Shown here: positions 37,527 to 47,314 of the stretch, in pieces
How positions within the stretch are numbered: the stretch's first letter is position 1
How the letters are laid out: every line of letters starts with the position of its first letter
NCBI GenBank assembly: GCA_900317865.1
Contig: ONIK01000005.1
Coordinates: 1-64,000, forward strand
DNA from: an uncultured Methanobrevibacter sp.
GTDB lineage: Archaea > Methanobacteriota > Methanobacteria > Methanobacteriales > Methanobacteriaceae
Direction of reading: 5' to 3'
DNA length: 64,000 nt
Position numbers and translations under genes: made by a program
The notes under the pieces: generated by a model
Databases searched by the model: none
Told to the model about the DNA's origin: nothing
What the model saw: the letters and a program-made list of their open reading frames with translations, nothing else

Positions 37527-38138
37527 ATGGCCAGTAAGGGTACTTTAGTTATAGGTGCTATAGTAATAATTTTACTTGTTTTTGCAGGATACTTCCTATT
37601 TATTGGAGAATCCGTAGATGTTTATATTGATGGGGAAAATGTTACTTCTAGAGCAACGGTTTCTCCATTTTCCGGTGTTGATACGACTGCACTGAATAAA
37701 GAAATCTGTAACTACACATTTCAAACAATGAATAGTACAGATGGAGATATGAAAACTCTGCAACAGGGAATTTCAAGAATCTGTCTTAATCATGGTCTTG
37801 ACAAGGTAAAAGTTCATATCGATTCAACTTTAGGTCCTAATAAAATTCCAATTGTTTTCCATGTTCAGGGAAACTCAATGTATCCAACTTTAAATGACGG
37901 ACAAACTGTAACCGTTGAAAAAACAAAAAACGTTAATGTAGGTAACATTGTAGTGGCTAATTCCTCAGAATATGGTGTTATAGTAAAAAGAGTTTCAGAT
38001 GTTAAAGGCAATCAGGTTTATCTAACAAGCGATAACAAAAATGTAAACTACGAATACAAAAACGGTGCCACATATGAAACAAAAGGCATTACCACTTGGG
38101 TAAACATTAATGATATTTACGGTGTTGTTCAGATTTAA
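37527..38138 (+). CDS. Membrane-anchored S24/S26-type serine protease (signal-peptidase-like)
   Basis: 203 residues. One N-terminal membrane anchor (TLVIGAIVIILLVFAGYFLFIG), an about 80-residue external linker domain, then a peptidase fold with the nucleophile Ser117 in VQGNSMYPTL and the general base Lys154 in GVIVKRV. Archaeal signal peptidases of the SipW/Sec11 type use His instead of Lys, so this protein is more like the Ser-Lys bacterial or LexA-type group. Substrate unknown. AGGTGATTTAA precedes the ATG, and it follows aroD closely although the functions look unrelated. Confidence 0.8.
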   Translation: MASKGTLVIGAIVIILLVFAGYFLFIGESVDVYIDGENVTSRATVSPFSGVDTTALNKEICNYTFQTMNSTDGDMKTLQQGISRICLNHGLDKVKVHIDSTLGPNKIPIVFHVQGNSMYPTLNDGQTVTVEKTKNVNVGNIVVANSSEYGVIVKRVSDVKGNQVYLTSDNKNVNYEYKNGATYETKGITTWVNINDIYGVVQI

Positions 38139-38192
38139 TCATTAACACCCTGAAAAATCATTAAAATTAATTTAAAAAATAATAATTAGATA

Positions 38193-38539
<347 letters not shown>

Positions 38540-38549
38540 TTAAATCATC

Positions 38550-39764
38550 CTAGTTAAAATTGTATGCTGATTCTTCGTGAATATTTGAATCCAATCCTCC
38601 GATTTCTTCTGATTCATCAACTCTAATTCCAATGGTTTTATCTATTATTTTAGCAACCACAAAACTGATAGTGAATGCATATGCCATTGTTGCGATTACA
38701 CTGATAATCTGTATTAGAACCTGTTCGGGATTTCCATAAATCAATCCTGCAGTTCCGCCGATTGCAGGCACTGCAAATATTCCCGTTGCAATAGCACCCC
38801 ATACTCCAGACATACCGTGAATTCCCCATACATCCAAAGCATCATCATAACCGAGTTTGGCTTTTAGGGAATAAATTGCGAAATATGAAATTAATGGAGC
38901 TACAGCACCAATAATTAATGCTCCGAAAACATCAACAAATCCTGCTGCCGGAGTAATTGCAACCAAACCTGCTACTCCACCAGAAATTGCACCTAAAACA
39001 GTTGGTTTTCCAACAATGAGAGAATCCAATAATGTCCATACGATTAATGCAGTTGCAGCAGAGACGTTAGATACTATTATTGCATTTGCTGCAAGACCGT
39101 TTGCTGCAAGGCCGGAACCTCCGTTGAATCCCATCCATCCAAACCAGAGTAATGCTGCACCAAGTACTGCATATCCTAGATTATGTGGAATTAATGATAT
39201 ATCTTTTCTTCTTCCTAAAACCAATGCTACTGCCAATGCTGAAACCCCGGAATTAATATGAACAACAGTTCCTCCTGCAAAATCCAGAGCATTCATTTGC
39301 ATCAGCCATCCTCCACCCCACACCCAGTGTGCGATAGGGATATAAACTAAACAAGCCCATATTGGAATAAATAATATCCATGCTTTTGTTTTCATCCTTC
39401 CGACAAGTGCTCCAGATATTAATGCTGCAGTCAATCCTGCAAAAGCACACTGAAACATTACAAATAGCAGTGTTGGTATTGATCCGGTCAAATCATCCAA
39501 TCCTATTCCCTGTAGGAAGAAATTGGACGGGGAACCAATAAATCCATATAATGACGGTTCACCGAATGCAAACTGATATCCGAAAATTACCCAAATTAAA
39601 CTTAATATTGAAAATGCAATGAAAGTTAAAAACATTGTATTTAAAACATTCTTTTTCTTACTCAATCCTCCATAAAAAAATGCGACAGCAGGAATACTCA
39701 TCAATAAAACTAAAAGAGTACATATTAAAATCCATGCCGTGTCACCTGCACTAAAAACATCCAT
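38550..39764 (-). CDS. amtB: Ammonium transporter
   Basis: 404 residues with eleven predicted membrane segments. Amt/Rh family signature regions are clear: [26 protein letters not shown], the pore region with [15 protein letters not shown] (first pore His), [13 protein letters not shown] and [14 protein letters not shown] (second pore His). Takes up ammonium under nitrogen limitation. The start at 39764 lies about 25 bases from a TATA element, so the leader is very short. Transcribed together with glnK. Confidence 0.96.
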   Translation of the reverse strand: MDVFSAGDTAWILICTLLVLLMSIPAVAFFYGGLSKKKNVLNTMFLTFIAFSILSLIWVIFGYQFAFGEPSLYGFIGSPSNFFLQGIGLDDLTGSIPTLLFVMFQCAFAGLTAALISGALVGRMKTKAWILFIPIWACLVYIPIAHWVWGGGWLMQMNALDFAGGTVVHINSGVSALAVALVLGRRKDISLIPHNLGYAVLGAALLWFGWMGFNGGSGLAANGLAANAIIVSNVSAATALIVWTLLDSLIVGKPTVLGAISGGVAGLVAITPAAGFVDVFGALIIGAVAPLISYFAIYSLKAKLGYDDALDVWGIHGMSGVWGAIATGIFAVPAIGGTAGLIYGNPEQVLIQIISVIATMAYAFTISFVVAKIIDKTIGIRVDESEEIGGLDSNIHEESAYNFN

Positions 39765-39787
39765 GTTATCTTACCATAATTATTTTC

Positions 39788-39827
39788 TATATAAATTTTA
39801 GTCGGAAGACGGCTTCCTACTTCCGAC
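39788..39827 (-). promoter_or_regulatory. NrpR-type operator and TATA box of amtB-glnK
   Basis: GGAA (39804-39807), six bases, TTCC (39814-39817) matches the GGAA-N6-TTCC operator of the methanogen nitrogen repressor NrpR. It is nested in a longer inverted repeat, GTCGGAAG (39801-39808) and CTTCCGAC (39820-39827). On the minus strand it directly precedes the TATA element ATTTATATA (about 39788-39797). Confidence 0.75.
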
Positions 39828-39989
39828 AAATAAATATTGAACTTCAAAGTATATAAGTTTTTAGATGAAACTAAAAAAAATTGAAAAGATTAAATAATAA
39901 TTTAAATAAAGATAAATTACAAGTAATGTTTAAAAACAAAAAAAATTAAATGATAATTTCCTAAATCAAAATAAAAAATTTGTGTTATT

Positions 39990-40295
39990 ATGAAAGAATC
40001 AATCCAAGTATATTTATTTGTATTTGCAATTGTTGCAGTAATGGCATTTCTTTTAAGTGGAGTATTTGCCAATATCGTAGTTATAGACAATTCTAACTCT
40101 ACAAAACTAACTGCAATTGAAGATGACTCATTTGAACCGCACCAAATTGAAAACGTCAAAGTTATTGTTCCAAAAGTTCAAAACAAAACTCAGACAAATA
40201 ATAATAACACAACAATACTTAACAACATTACAAACGGCATAATTGAAGTAGTTGATGAAGTAATACCTAAACCAACAGGTGGTCAAGTTGGATAA
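39990..40295 (+). CDS. Small membrane-anchored hypothetical protein
   Basis: 101 residues: one N-terminal membrane segment (YLFVFAIVAVMAFLLSGVFA) followed by an Asn/Thr-rich external part (NKTQTNNNNTTILNNITNG). No family recognised. It is the first gene of a compact plus-strand operon, and its end overlaps the HD-domain gene by eight bases, so translation is coupled. Confidence 0.65.
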   Translation: MKESIQVYLFVFAIVAVMAFLLSGVFANIVVIDNSNSTKLTAIEDDSFEPHQIENVKVIVPKVQNKTQTNNNNTTILNNITNGIIEVVDEVIPKPTGGQVG

Positions 40296-41514
40296 AAAAA
40301 ATAAATTTATAAGGGATAGTGTCTACGGAGATATCAACTTATCTAAATTTGAAGTTGAAGTAATGGATATGCCACAATTTCAGCGTATACGAAGAATTAA
40401 ACAGCTAGGATTAATCAGTTTAATATATCCTGGAGCAAATCATACCCGATTTGAGCATTGTATTGGAACAATGAATTTAGCATCAAAACTAGCTACAAAA
40501 TTAAATTTAAGTGATGATGAAATTGAATTGGTTAGAATTTCAGGTCTTCTTCATGACGTTGGACATGGCCCATTTTCACACGTGTCTGAAGGAGTACTTT
40601 CATTTCCCCACGAGGAACTTACAAAACATGTAATTGAAAAAACATCAATGCATGATTTGCTCAGTGAAAAATTCGATACCAAGGAAATTGTTGAAATTAT
40701 CAACGGTAATGGAAAGTTAGGCCCAATTATTTCCGGAGAATTAGATGTTGACAGAATGGATTATCTTTTAAGAGACTCCCATAATACAGGTGTAGCATAT
40801 GGAGTAATTGATTATGAAAGAATAATATCTAATTTAACCTTGGAAAACGAATTAGTTCTTGACATCAAAGGAGTTCAGGCAGCAGAAGGAGCTCTAGTAT
40901 CAAGATACTTTATGTATCCAAGTGTTTATCAGCATCACACCACAAGAATCGTTAATGCAATGTTTAGAAAAGCATTGAAAAGAGAAATAGAATCCGGAAA
41001 AATAAAAGAAACTGATATGTACAAATACGATGATTCCGACATTATTTCTTTATTCAGACAAAGTGATGATGAAATTGTTAGGGATATGATTAATAGACTG
41101 GATAACCGTATCCTACCTAAAAGAGTAAAATCAATAAGATTAGACAACTTTAAAAATCCTGAAAAATTATATAAAATAGAGCATAAAGATCTTAGAAAAG
41201 CTGAAGCGGAAATAGCTGAGGATTTTGATATGGACAAAGATTATGTTTTCATTAATATAGCAGAATATCCTCGTTTTGATGAAATGAAAACACAGGTTAA
41301 TGTAGAAAATAAATTATATCCATTGACTAAAATTTCAAATATTATTGGGGCATTAAGTAAAGCAAGATTCAATATCCCTGATATTAGTGTTTATGTTCCG
41401 CAGGAAGAAAAGGAAAGATTTGATAAATTAAAATTAGACCACTATTTGGACTTGCCTGAAGTGGACAGAGAAAAATTCTATGGAATACATTATGATCAAA
41501 TCAAACTATTTTAA
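40288..41514 (+). CDS. HD-domain phosphohydrolase
   Basis: About 408 residues, a member of the HD superfamily related to dGTP triphosphohydrolases and SAMHD1-like enzymes. Metal ligands: His in HTRFEHCIGTM, the HD pair in LLHDVGHGPFSH, and Asp in ELDVDRMDYLLRDS. The rest is the helical C-terminal part typical of this group. The substrate is probably a nucleotide, not proven. TTG 40288 is preferred over GTG 40279 because AGGTGG is then correctly spaced upstream. The ubiX gene follows within ten bases. Confidence 0.88.
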   Translation: MDKKNKFIRDSVYGDINLSKFEVEVMDMPQFQRIRRIKQLGLISLIYPGANHTRFEHCIGTMNLASKLATKLNLSDDEIELVRISGLLHDVGHGPFSHVSEGVLSFPHEELTKHVIEKTSMHDLLSEKFDTKEIVEIINGNGKLGPIISGELDVDRMDYLLRDSHNTGVAYGVIDYERIISNLTLENELVLDIKGVQAAEGALVSRYFMYPSVYQHHTTRIVNAMFRKALKREIESGKIKETDMYKYDDSDIISLFRQSDDEIVRDMINRLDNRILPKRVKSIRLDNFKNPEKLYKIEHKDLRKAEAEIAEDFDMDKDYVFINIAEYPRFDEMKTQVNVENKLYPLTKISNIIGALSKARFNIPDISVYVPQEEKERFDKLKLDHYLDLPEVDREKFYGIHYDQIKLF

Positions 41515-41522
41515 GTGATATG

Positions 41523-42071
41523 ATGATTGTTGTTGCAATAACCGGAGCAAGTGGAGTAATATATGGAATAAGATTACTTGAAGTTCTGAAAGACTTAAAA
41601 ATTGAAAATAGTTTAATTATAAGTGATGCTGCTAAAACTGTGATAAAATCAGAAACAGACTGGGAGCTGGAAAGCATTAAAAAATTAGCAGACAATTATT
41701 ATGAATTTGATGACTTGACTGCATCCATTAACAGCGGTTCATTCAAATTTGACAGTCTGGCCATTGTACCATGTTCCATGAAGACATTATCATCAATAGC
41801 AAATGGATATGGAAACAATACAATTACAAGAGTGGCTGATGTCAGTTTAAAAGAAAGAAGACCTACCGTAATTGTTCCAAGAGAAACACCACTTAGAACT
41901 GCACATATAAAAAATATGCTTACCTTATCACAAGAAGGAGCTATAATTTTACCTGCAATGCCGGGATTTTATTCAAATCACGACACTGTTGACAATCAGA
42001 TTAATTTTGTCGTAGGTAAAATATTGGACTCTTTAGACATAGAAAATAATCTATTTAAAAGGTGGGAGTAA
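41523..42071 (+). CDS. ubiX: Flavin prenyltransferase UbiX
   Basis: 182 residues. Attaches a dimethylallyl group to FMN to make the cofactor of UbiD-type decarboxylases. Motifs: AITGASGVIYGIRLLE at the FMN-binding N-terminus, VPCSMKTLSSIANG, and VIVPRETPLRTAHIKNM. ATG 41523 is preferred because GTGAT ends three bases earlier; ATG 41520 is adjacent. The next gene begins immediately after the stop. Confidence 0.94.
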   Translation: MIVVAITGASGVIYGIRLLEVLKDLKIENSLIISDAAKTVIKSETDWELESIKKLADNYYEFDDLTASINSGSFKFDSLAIVPCSMKTLSSIANGYGNNTITRVADVSLKERRPTVIVPRETPLRTAHIKNMLTLSQEGAIILPAMPGFYSNHDTVDNQINFVVGKILDSLDIENNLFKRWE

Positions 42072-42635
42072 ATGTTAGAAGATATGGATTTTATTAAATC
42101 ATGCGATGTTCCCGGTCCTACAAAAGAAGCCATAAGAGCAATAATACTCTACAAATCTGATGTTAAAGATACTGATAATGTGGTGGATGTAGGATGTGGA
42201 ACTGGAGGCATTACATGTGAATTTGCTCAAAGAGCCAAAAGTGTAACCTCCATCGATATAAATCCTGAAGCTATTGAAATAACTCAGAAAAATCTTGATA
42301 AATTCAGACTTGGAGATAATGTCACGTTAATTTGTGGTGATGGAGCCGAGGCACTGAATGATGTTGATGATATTGACATTGCCATTGTTGGGGGCAGCGG
42401 CAGGCAATTGGAAAACATTTTAGAGCTGATTGACTCCAGATTAAATTCCAAAGGAAGAATTATCGTTACTGCAATACTGGTTGACACTAAAGTCGAAGCG
42501 GTGAACAAACTCAAAGACCTTAATTACAATCCAAGCATAATGGAAGTAAATATATCAAAAGGCAGAGTTCTTGACCGCGGTATTATGATGATGAGTGAAA
42601 ATCCAATAGCCATAATAACAGCTAAAAAAAGATAA
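42072..42635 (+). CDS. cbiT: Cobalt-precorrin-6B/7 C15-methyltransferase (decarboxylating) CbiT
   Basis: 187 residues. SAM-dependent methyltransferase of the anaerobic cobalamin (B12) pathway. VVDVGCGTGGITCEFA is the SAM-binding glycine loop, followed by SIDINPEAIEITQKNL and AIVGGSGRQLENIL. Cobamides are needed for Mtr in methanogenesis. GGTGGGAG precedes the ATG. It is not next to other cob/cbi genes here; its neighbours are ubiX and a membrane protein. Confidence 0.93.
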   Translation: MLEDMDFIKSCDVPGPTKEAIRAIILYKSDVKDTDNVVDVGCGTGGITCEFAQRAKSVTSIDINPEAIEITQKNLDKFRLGDNVTLICGDGAEALNDVDDIDIAIVGGSGRQLENILELIDSRLNSKGRIIVTAILVDTKVEAVNKLKDLNYNPSIMEVNISKGRVLDRGIMMMSENPIAIITAKKR

Positions 42636-42649
42636 TTTTGGGGATTAAA

Positions 42650-43411
42650 ATGGATGACCATAACAGATGGAAAATTAAGTTTTCAATAATAATGGTAATA
42701 GCAATAATCGTTATTTATGGATCAAACATACTTATATTAAAAGATCCTGAACATGTTATTTCCTATATATGGACTCATTTAGGATTCATTCCTGTAGATA
42801 TTCTTATTGTAGCATTTGTACTTGATGAGATTATTGCAAAAAAAGAAAAGGAAGCAATGATGGAAAAATTAGACATGATTATGTCCACATTCTTTTCTGA
42901 AATAGGAAATGATTTAATTAGCCAATTGAGTTCTGTAAATACACATAAAGCAGATACAAAATATTTGGAATCTATAAAAAATTGGACAGATAAAGATTAT
43001 GAAAATAAATTAAAAGAAATCAAAAATACAGACATTTCATTTAAAGCAAATGTTGCACCTGAAGATAGGGAAGAGTACCTAACAAACATTAGAGATTTAT
43101 TAATTAACAAAAGAGAATTCATTGTTGGCTTAATTAATAACCCTAATTTACTTGAAAAAGAAGAATTTTCCGGCTTACTGAATGCGATACTTCATTTAGA
43201 TGAAGAACTTGAACACAGACCTGATTTAAGTAAAGTATCAGATATCGACTTCAATCATTTGAACGGAGACATGCAAAGAGTATACAACAAATTAATTCAT
43301 GAATGGATTTACTATCTAAGATATCTCAACAAGCATTATCCTTACATGATTGCATTAATCATACGTACCAACCCATTTGATGAAAGTGCAGATGTTTATG
43401 TGAAGGAATAA
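42650..43411 (+). CDS. Membrane-anchored hypothetical protein
   Basis: 253 residues: two hydrophobic segments near the N-terminus (IIMVIAIIVIYGSNILIL and LGFIPVDILIVAFVLDEII) and a 190-residue charged, helical cytoplasmic-like part with a conserved-looking NLLEKEEFSGLLNAILHLDEEL stretch. The second segment followed by Lys/Glu-rich coiled coil resembles membrane-tethered scaffold proteins, but no family is recognised. ATG 42650 is preferred to an in-frame TTG 42638 because TGGGGAT stands just before it. It lies in the operon between cbiT and mobA. Confidence 0.7.
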   Translation: MDDHNRWKIKFSIIMVIAIIVIYGSNILILKDPEHVISYIWTHLGFIPVDILIVAFVLDEIIAKKEKEAMMEKLDMIMSTFFSEIGNDLISQLSSVNTHKADTKYLESIKNWTDKDYENKLKEIKNTDISFKANVAPEDREEYLTNIRDLLINKREFIVGLINNPNLLEKEEFSGLLNAILHLDEELEHRPDLSKVSDIDFNHLNGDMQRVYNKLIHEWIYYLRYLNKHYPYMIALIIRTNPFDESADVYVKE

Positions 43412-43415
43412 AAAA

Positions 43416-44027
43416 ATGAAATCCAGTATTATTTTATGTGGAGGGCAGAGTAGAAGAATGGGTCAGGATAAAGGATCTATGATAATTAAAGACAAACCCA
43501 TGATTAAATACATACTTTCCACATTAAATAATGAAATAGATGAAGCTATAATTGTTTTAAATGACTGTGAAAGAATCGGCAAATATAAGGATTTCATAAA
43601 TCCAAATGACTACACATACAGGATAAAATTTGTAGAAGATAAAATCAAAAATAAAGGTCCCATATCAGGCATTCTGACCGGACTTGAAAATATTACAACC
43701 GAATATGCAATAGTGTTTCCCTGCGATAATCCATTTATCAGCAAAAATACTATTCAAACTCTTTTTAGTGAAATTACAGAAAATTTACAGGCCGTTGTAC
43801 CTTACCATGACCCGGAAAATAAATTAAAAACATCAGAACCCCTGCATTCAATATATAATAAAAATATTATTCCATTAATAAATGAACTGATTCTAAAAGA
43901 TTCCCTGCATATAAAAGGAATAATAGAAAAAATAGAAACCAAATATGTTCTGATAGACAATAAAAAAATATTAAAAAAAGAATTTAGAAATCTCAATCGT
44001 CCAGAGGACTTAGAGATATTCAATTAA
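43416..44027 (+). CDS. mobA: Molybdenum cofactor guanylyltransferase MobA
   Basis: 203 residues. Transfers GMP to molybdopterin, giving the dinucleotide cofactor needed by formylmethanofuran dehydrogenase and formate dehydrogenase. Nucleotide-binding start ILCGGQSRRMGQDKGSM, then GPISGILTGLEN and FPCDNPFIS with the metal-binding Asp. The last gene of the plus-strand operon; its 3' end overlaps the convergent rrp42 gene by 18 bases. Confidence 0.9.
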   Translation: MKSSIILCGGQSRRMGQDKGSMIIKDKPMIKYILSTLNNEIDEAIIVLNDCERIGKYKDFINPNDYTYRIKFVEDKIKNKGPISGILTGLENITTEYAIVFPCDNPFISKNTIQTLFSEITENLQAVVPYHDPENKLKTSEPLHSIYNKNIIPLINELILKDSLHIKGIIEKIETKYVLIDNKKILKKEFRNLNRPEDLEIFN

Positions 44028-44795
44028 ATCTTTTGTTTTTGAAATTGCAGTATTTACAGCAGTGAATATATCATCTTTAGTTAATGGATATTTTCCACCT
44101 TTCTGCATAGCACAAATTCTACCTTCGCGGGTAACACCAACATTTAAACGAGCACTAGCAACACGTTCTTCATCCAAACTTGGATCAATAACCATTTTAT
44201 CACCAATTTTAACGAAAGTACACATAGCCACTTCATTATTTATTGGTAAATCAAAGGTATTTTCTTTATCGAGAACAACTTCATCATCAACAATTGATGC
44301 AGTTGGTAATTTTGTGCTTTTAAGTGCAGCCATAACAGCAAGTTCAGCAGCATCAAAGAGGTTACCGCAGTTATCTATGATATGTAAATCAATAAATAAC
44401 ATCCAAACATGTTTACCTTCTTCAACACAGAGTTTATCCAATTCAACTAATTCACTTTCACGGATTCCTCTATCAACAACACGTGCAAGTTCAATAGAAT
44501 CGTCACTAGGTGGTCCTGGCTCAAAAGTAGGATCAGCCATTGGCAACATTTCACAATTAGTCATTAATACACCTAAATCAGGAGTATCTGGGAATGGACT
44601 ACCAAGTTGAGGTTTAATACCAACAATAACTTGAGTTCCACCAAGTTTTACTCTTGCAGAACCTTCAGCTTTAGAAATAACATTAGTTTCAATAGAAATG
44701 TCCCTATATTCATCAAGTGCCCTACCATCTTCACGTTTATCATTTATGATAAGGTTTGTAATACTTTCTCTTGTAATTTCTGGTACTATATCCAT
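44010..44795 (-). CDS. rrp42: Exosome complex component Rrp42
   Basis: 261 residues, an RNase PH-fold subunit that is inactive by itself but forms the hexameric ring with Rrp41. Landmarks: REDGRALDEYRDI, GSARVKLGGTQVIVGI, VDRGIRESELVELDKLC. ATG 44795 is chosen because AGGTGGTTA lies just upstream; GTG 44804 overlaps it. It follows rrp41 directly. In many Euryarchaeota rpl37ae and rpoP come next, but here the operon ends against mobA. Confidence 0.94.
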   Translation of the reverse strand: MDIVPEITRESITNLIINDKREDGRALDEYRDISIETNVISKAEGSARVKLGGTQVIVGIKPQLGSPFPDTPDLGVLMTNCEMLPMADPTFEPGPPSDDSIELARVVDRGIRESELVELDKLCVEEGKHVWMLFIDLHIIDNCGNLFDAAELAVMAALKSTKLPTASIVDDEVVLDKENTFDLPINNEVAMCTFVKIGDKMVIDPSLDEERVASARLNVGVTREGRICAMQKGGKYPLTKDDIFTAVNTAISKTKDLIEYL

Positions 44796-44804
44796 ATTAA
44801 CCAC

Positions 44805-45497
44805 CTATTCTGTAGAGTATTTTTTCATTAATGCCTCTTTTTGAAGCTCACTAACTTTCATACATCCTTCCATAGCTAAATCAATAGCTTGTTGGAATTC
44901 TTCTTCAGTTAAATCCCCATCACTTTGGAGTAAAGTAATTTCACCAGTTCTTGGCATTATAGCAATAGGAACATCAGCTTGTCCTTCTTTATCTTCAACT
45001 TCAGATAAATCCAAAACAACTTCATCATTAACTTTTCCTGCTGCACAACCTACAACAATATCTTTCATAGGTACACCAGCATCAACAAGAGCAACAGCGG
45101 CGGCTGTAATTCCAGCACAACGGGTTCCACCTTCTGCTTCAATTACTTCAATATAAATATCAACCATTGAACGTGGATAATTTTCTAACATTAAAGCAGG
45201 TCTTAATGCATCAGCAGTAATTTTTGAAATTTCTGCAGATCTTCTATCTGGACCAGGCCTTTTTCTATCATCAACTGAAAATGGTGCCATATTATATCTG
45301 CATCTAATTACACCAGTATTTGGTTCAAGTAATCTTCTAATATATGATTCTCTAGGGCCATAAACAGCAACTAAAATTTTATTTCCACCAACTTCAAGAT
45401 AAGCGGAACCATCAGCACGTTCAAGAACGCCTGCTTCAATTTTAATAGGACGTAATTCATTGTACTTCCTACCATCCTCTCTAATCATCTCGGACAT
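44805..45497 (-). CDS. rrp41: Exosome complex exonuclease Rrp41
   Basis: 230 residues, the catalytic RNase PH-fold subunit that degrades RNA 3' to 5' with phosphate. [13 protein letters not shown] start, [36 protein letters not shown] (phosphate and RNA contacts) and [19 protein letters not shown] are intact, with the catalytic Asp region [18 protein letters not shown] precedes the ATG. Part of the psmA-SBDS-rrp4-rrp41-rrp42 string. Confidence 0.95.
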   Translation of the reverse strand: MSEMIREDGRKYNELRPIKIEAGVLERADGSAYLEVGGNKILVAVYGPRESYIRRLLEPNTGVIRCRYNMAPFSVDDRKRPGPDRRSAEISKITADALRPALMLENYPRSMVDIYIEVIEAEGGTRCAGITAAAVALVDAGVPMKDIVVGCAAGKVNDEVVLDLSEVEDKEGQADVPIAIMPRTGEITLLQSDGDLTEEEFQQAIDLAMEGCMKVSELQKEALMKKYSTE

Positions 45498-45520
45498 CTT
45501 ATCAACCTCATAAACAGAAA

Positions 45521-46546
45521 TTATCGATTGTTTAATATAAATGAATTATTATTTGAATTATCGCTGTAGGATAAATTTTTATCTTTTTGGCTTTTCTTTT
45601 TTAATTCTTTGATAACATCATAAAAATTTGGTTTATCCTCAGCTTCGTCATCACTTTCTTTTGGAGCTTCCTCATTATCTTCAGGTGAAGATTCTTCATC
45701 AGTTTCTTCAGGAGCTTCTTCATCAACATCTTCTGGAGCTTCTTCAGGAGTTTCGTCTTCAACTTCACTTTCAGCTTCAGCTTTTTCTCTTTCTTCTTGC
45801 TCTAACTCTTCTTTAAAATTTTGGAGCTTAGGTTTTTCCAATACAAATTCTTCTTCAACTTCTTCTTCTGGCAATTCACCATCAATAGCTAAGCATAATT
45901 TGTTTTTAATTTTATTAGTCAAACCGGAGGTATGAGCCTCAGCTTCAATAGTATGGATAATTTCTCGGGTAAGTTGTTCCATGTCTTCGTCTCCTTTAAC
46001 CCAAACGAGACCATTTTGACCAACAACAATTTTACAATTGGTTTTATTCTTAATCATGTTGATCATAGAACCTTTTTTACCAATTAATCTAGGAACTTTG
46101 GTTGGAGAAATATCAACAATAATTCCTCCTTTAAATTTACCCAAACCACGGCCTTTTAAACCAAGTTTAGCCTTTTTAACTTCATCTACATCAATTACTC
46201 TTAAAAAAAGTACATCTCCAACATCATATACTTTACTAAGTTCTTTTTTATCCCTACCAAATACTTCAAAAGCAGGCAAAATTCCGGAATATGGAGAATT
46301 GATGTCTACATCCCACATTGAGAATCTAACATCATTAATCTTACCGATTACAACATCTCCTTTTTTAGGAACATATTTGCTTTTGAGAGGGATTACGCGA
46401 ATTTTCTTATTTCTTAGAGAAACCAATCCGATTAAAGAAGAACAAATTTTGTCACCTTCTTTAAAAGTTCCTCTTCCTGGATAATATTCATCATCAGCCA
46501 ATATTTGACCAGGAATTACTAAATTTTTATCTTCCACATATATCAT
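45521..46546 (-). CDS. rrp4: Exosome RNA-binding subunit Rrp4 with long acidic tail
   Basis: 341 residues. Residues 1-55 form the N-terminal beta domain, 60-135 an S1 domain ([20 protein letters not shown]), and 140-215 a KH domain ([29 protein letters not shown]). It caps the exosome ring and recruits RNA. Archaeal Rrp4 is usually near 220-260 residues; here about 110 extra residues follow, dominated by Glu with repeats of EEAPE/EEAPKE type (roughly 230-310), then a Lys/Asn-rich end. The tail looks disordered. Operon position before rrp41 is standard. Confidence 0.93.
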   Translation of the reverse strand: MIYVEDKNLVIPGQILADDEYYPGRGTFKEGDKICSSLIGLVSLRNKKIRVIPLKSKYVPKKGDVVIGKINDVRFSMWDVDINSPYSGILPAFEVFGRDKKELSKVYDVGDVLFLRVIDVDEVKKAKLGLKGRGLGKFKGGIIVDISPTKVPRLIGKKGSMINMIKNKTNCKIVVGQNGLVWVKGDEDMEQLTREIIHTIEAEAHTSGLTNKIKNKLCLAIDGELPEEEVEEEFVLEKPKLQNFKEELEQEEREKAEAESEVEDETPEEAPEDVDEEAPEETDEESSPEDNEEAPKESDDEAEDKPNFYDVIKELKKKSQKDKNLSYSDNSNNNSFILNNR

Positions 46547-46578
46547 AAAAATCCCACTCTATGAACATGAATATAAAT

Positions 46579-47280
46579 TTATTTAATAGTTTTTGTCTCT
46601 GCTTCACCACTTGAAATCTCAGCCATTTTAGCAGAAAAAGAATCTTGAAGACCTCCAGGCATTTCAACAATACCTATCCAAGAACCATCTTGTTGCCATT
46701 CTTCATTAATAATTTCTCCAAATCCGTGAATAACAGAATATGCACTACCTGCTGCAGAACCAGGTAAACGAACAGCTACTTTAACTTTTTCAAACTTGAT
46801 TGGAATGAGCGGTTTAATAGCTTTAAGTGCAGTTTGAACTTGCTGATCTACAGAAGTAAATGGATCAAATCGAACTTTTGCCTCATCACATGCATTTTCA
46901 ATCCTTTGAACAGGATGAGGAAGTCCATTTTGAGGATTGATAGCTTCTTTAGCTATCGTATTAATAACAAGTTTTCTTTTATCTTCCTGCATTTGCCTTT
47001 TCTGTTCCGCAGTCAATTGGACGGTTCCTTTTTCAAGGATAATTCTTGAAACTTCAATAGGATCTGTAGTTTCAAAAATTTTATTCATTGCTTCTTCTGA
47101 AGCTTTATCCCCTTTTTTGGAGTCTTTAAATATTTCTTCAACAGCTAAAAGATCTTCAATGGCAACATCCTGTCCATCAGGGTTTCTAAATTCAGCTGCC
47201 AAATCCGGGTCAACCAATATTTCAAAATGTTCACCACAATATTCATATTTAGCTATTATTGCTTCATCCACATTTACCAT
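46579..47280 (-). CDS. sbds: Ribosome maturation protein SBDS (Sdo1)
   Basis: 233 residues in three domains, full length. Works with EF-2-like GTPases to release aIF6 from the large subunit. N-terminal FYSH domain ([35 protein letters not shown]), then helical and ferredoxin-like domains ([31 protein letters not shown]). ATG 47280 is used because GAGGGATG stands five bases upstream; ATG 47295 is in frame. Located between psmA and rrp4. Confidence 0.93.
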   Translation of the reverse strand: MVNVDEAIIAKYEYCGEHFEILVDPDLAAEFRNPDGQDVAIEDLLAVEEIFKDSKKGDKASEEAMNKIFETTDPIEVSRIILEKGTVQLTAEQKRQMQEDKRKLVINTIAKEAINPQNGLPHPVQRIENACDEAKVRFDPFTSVDQQVQTALKAIKPLIPIKFEKVKVAVRLPGSAAGSAYSVIHGFGEIINEEWQQDGSWIGIVEMPGGLQDSFSAKMAEISSGEAETKTIK

Positions 47281-47314
47281 TGAAACATCCCTCAACTTTA
47301 ATTAATTAAAAACA

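Noticed and set aside
44062..44610. Long plus-strand frame opposite rrp42
   Set aside because: Antisense shadow of a conserved gene; composition is Ser/Thr/Ile-rich as expected for the complement, with no start signals.
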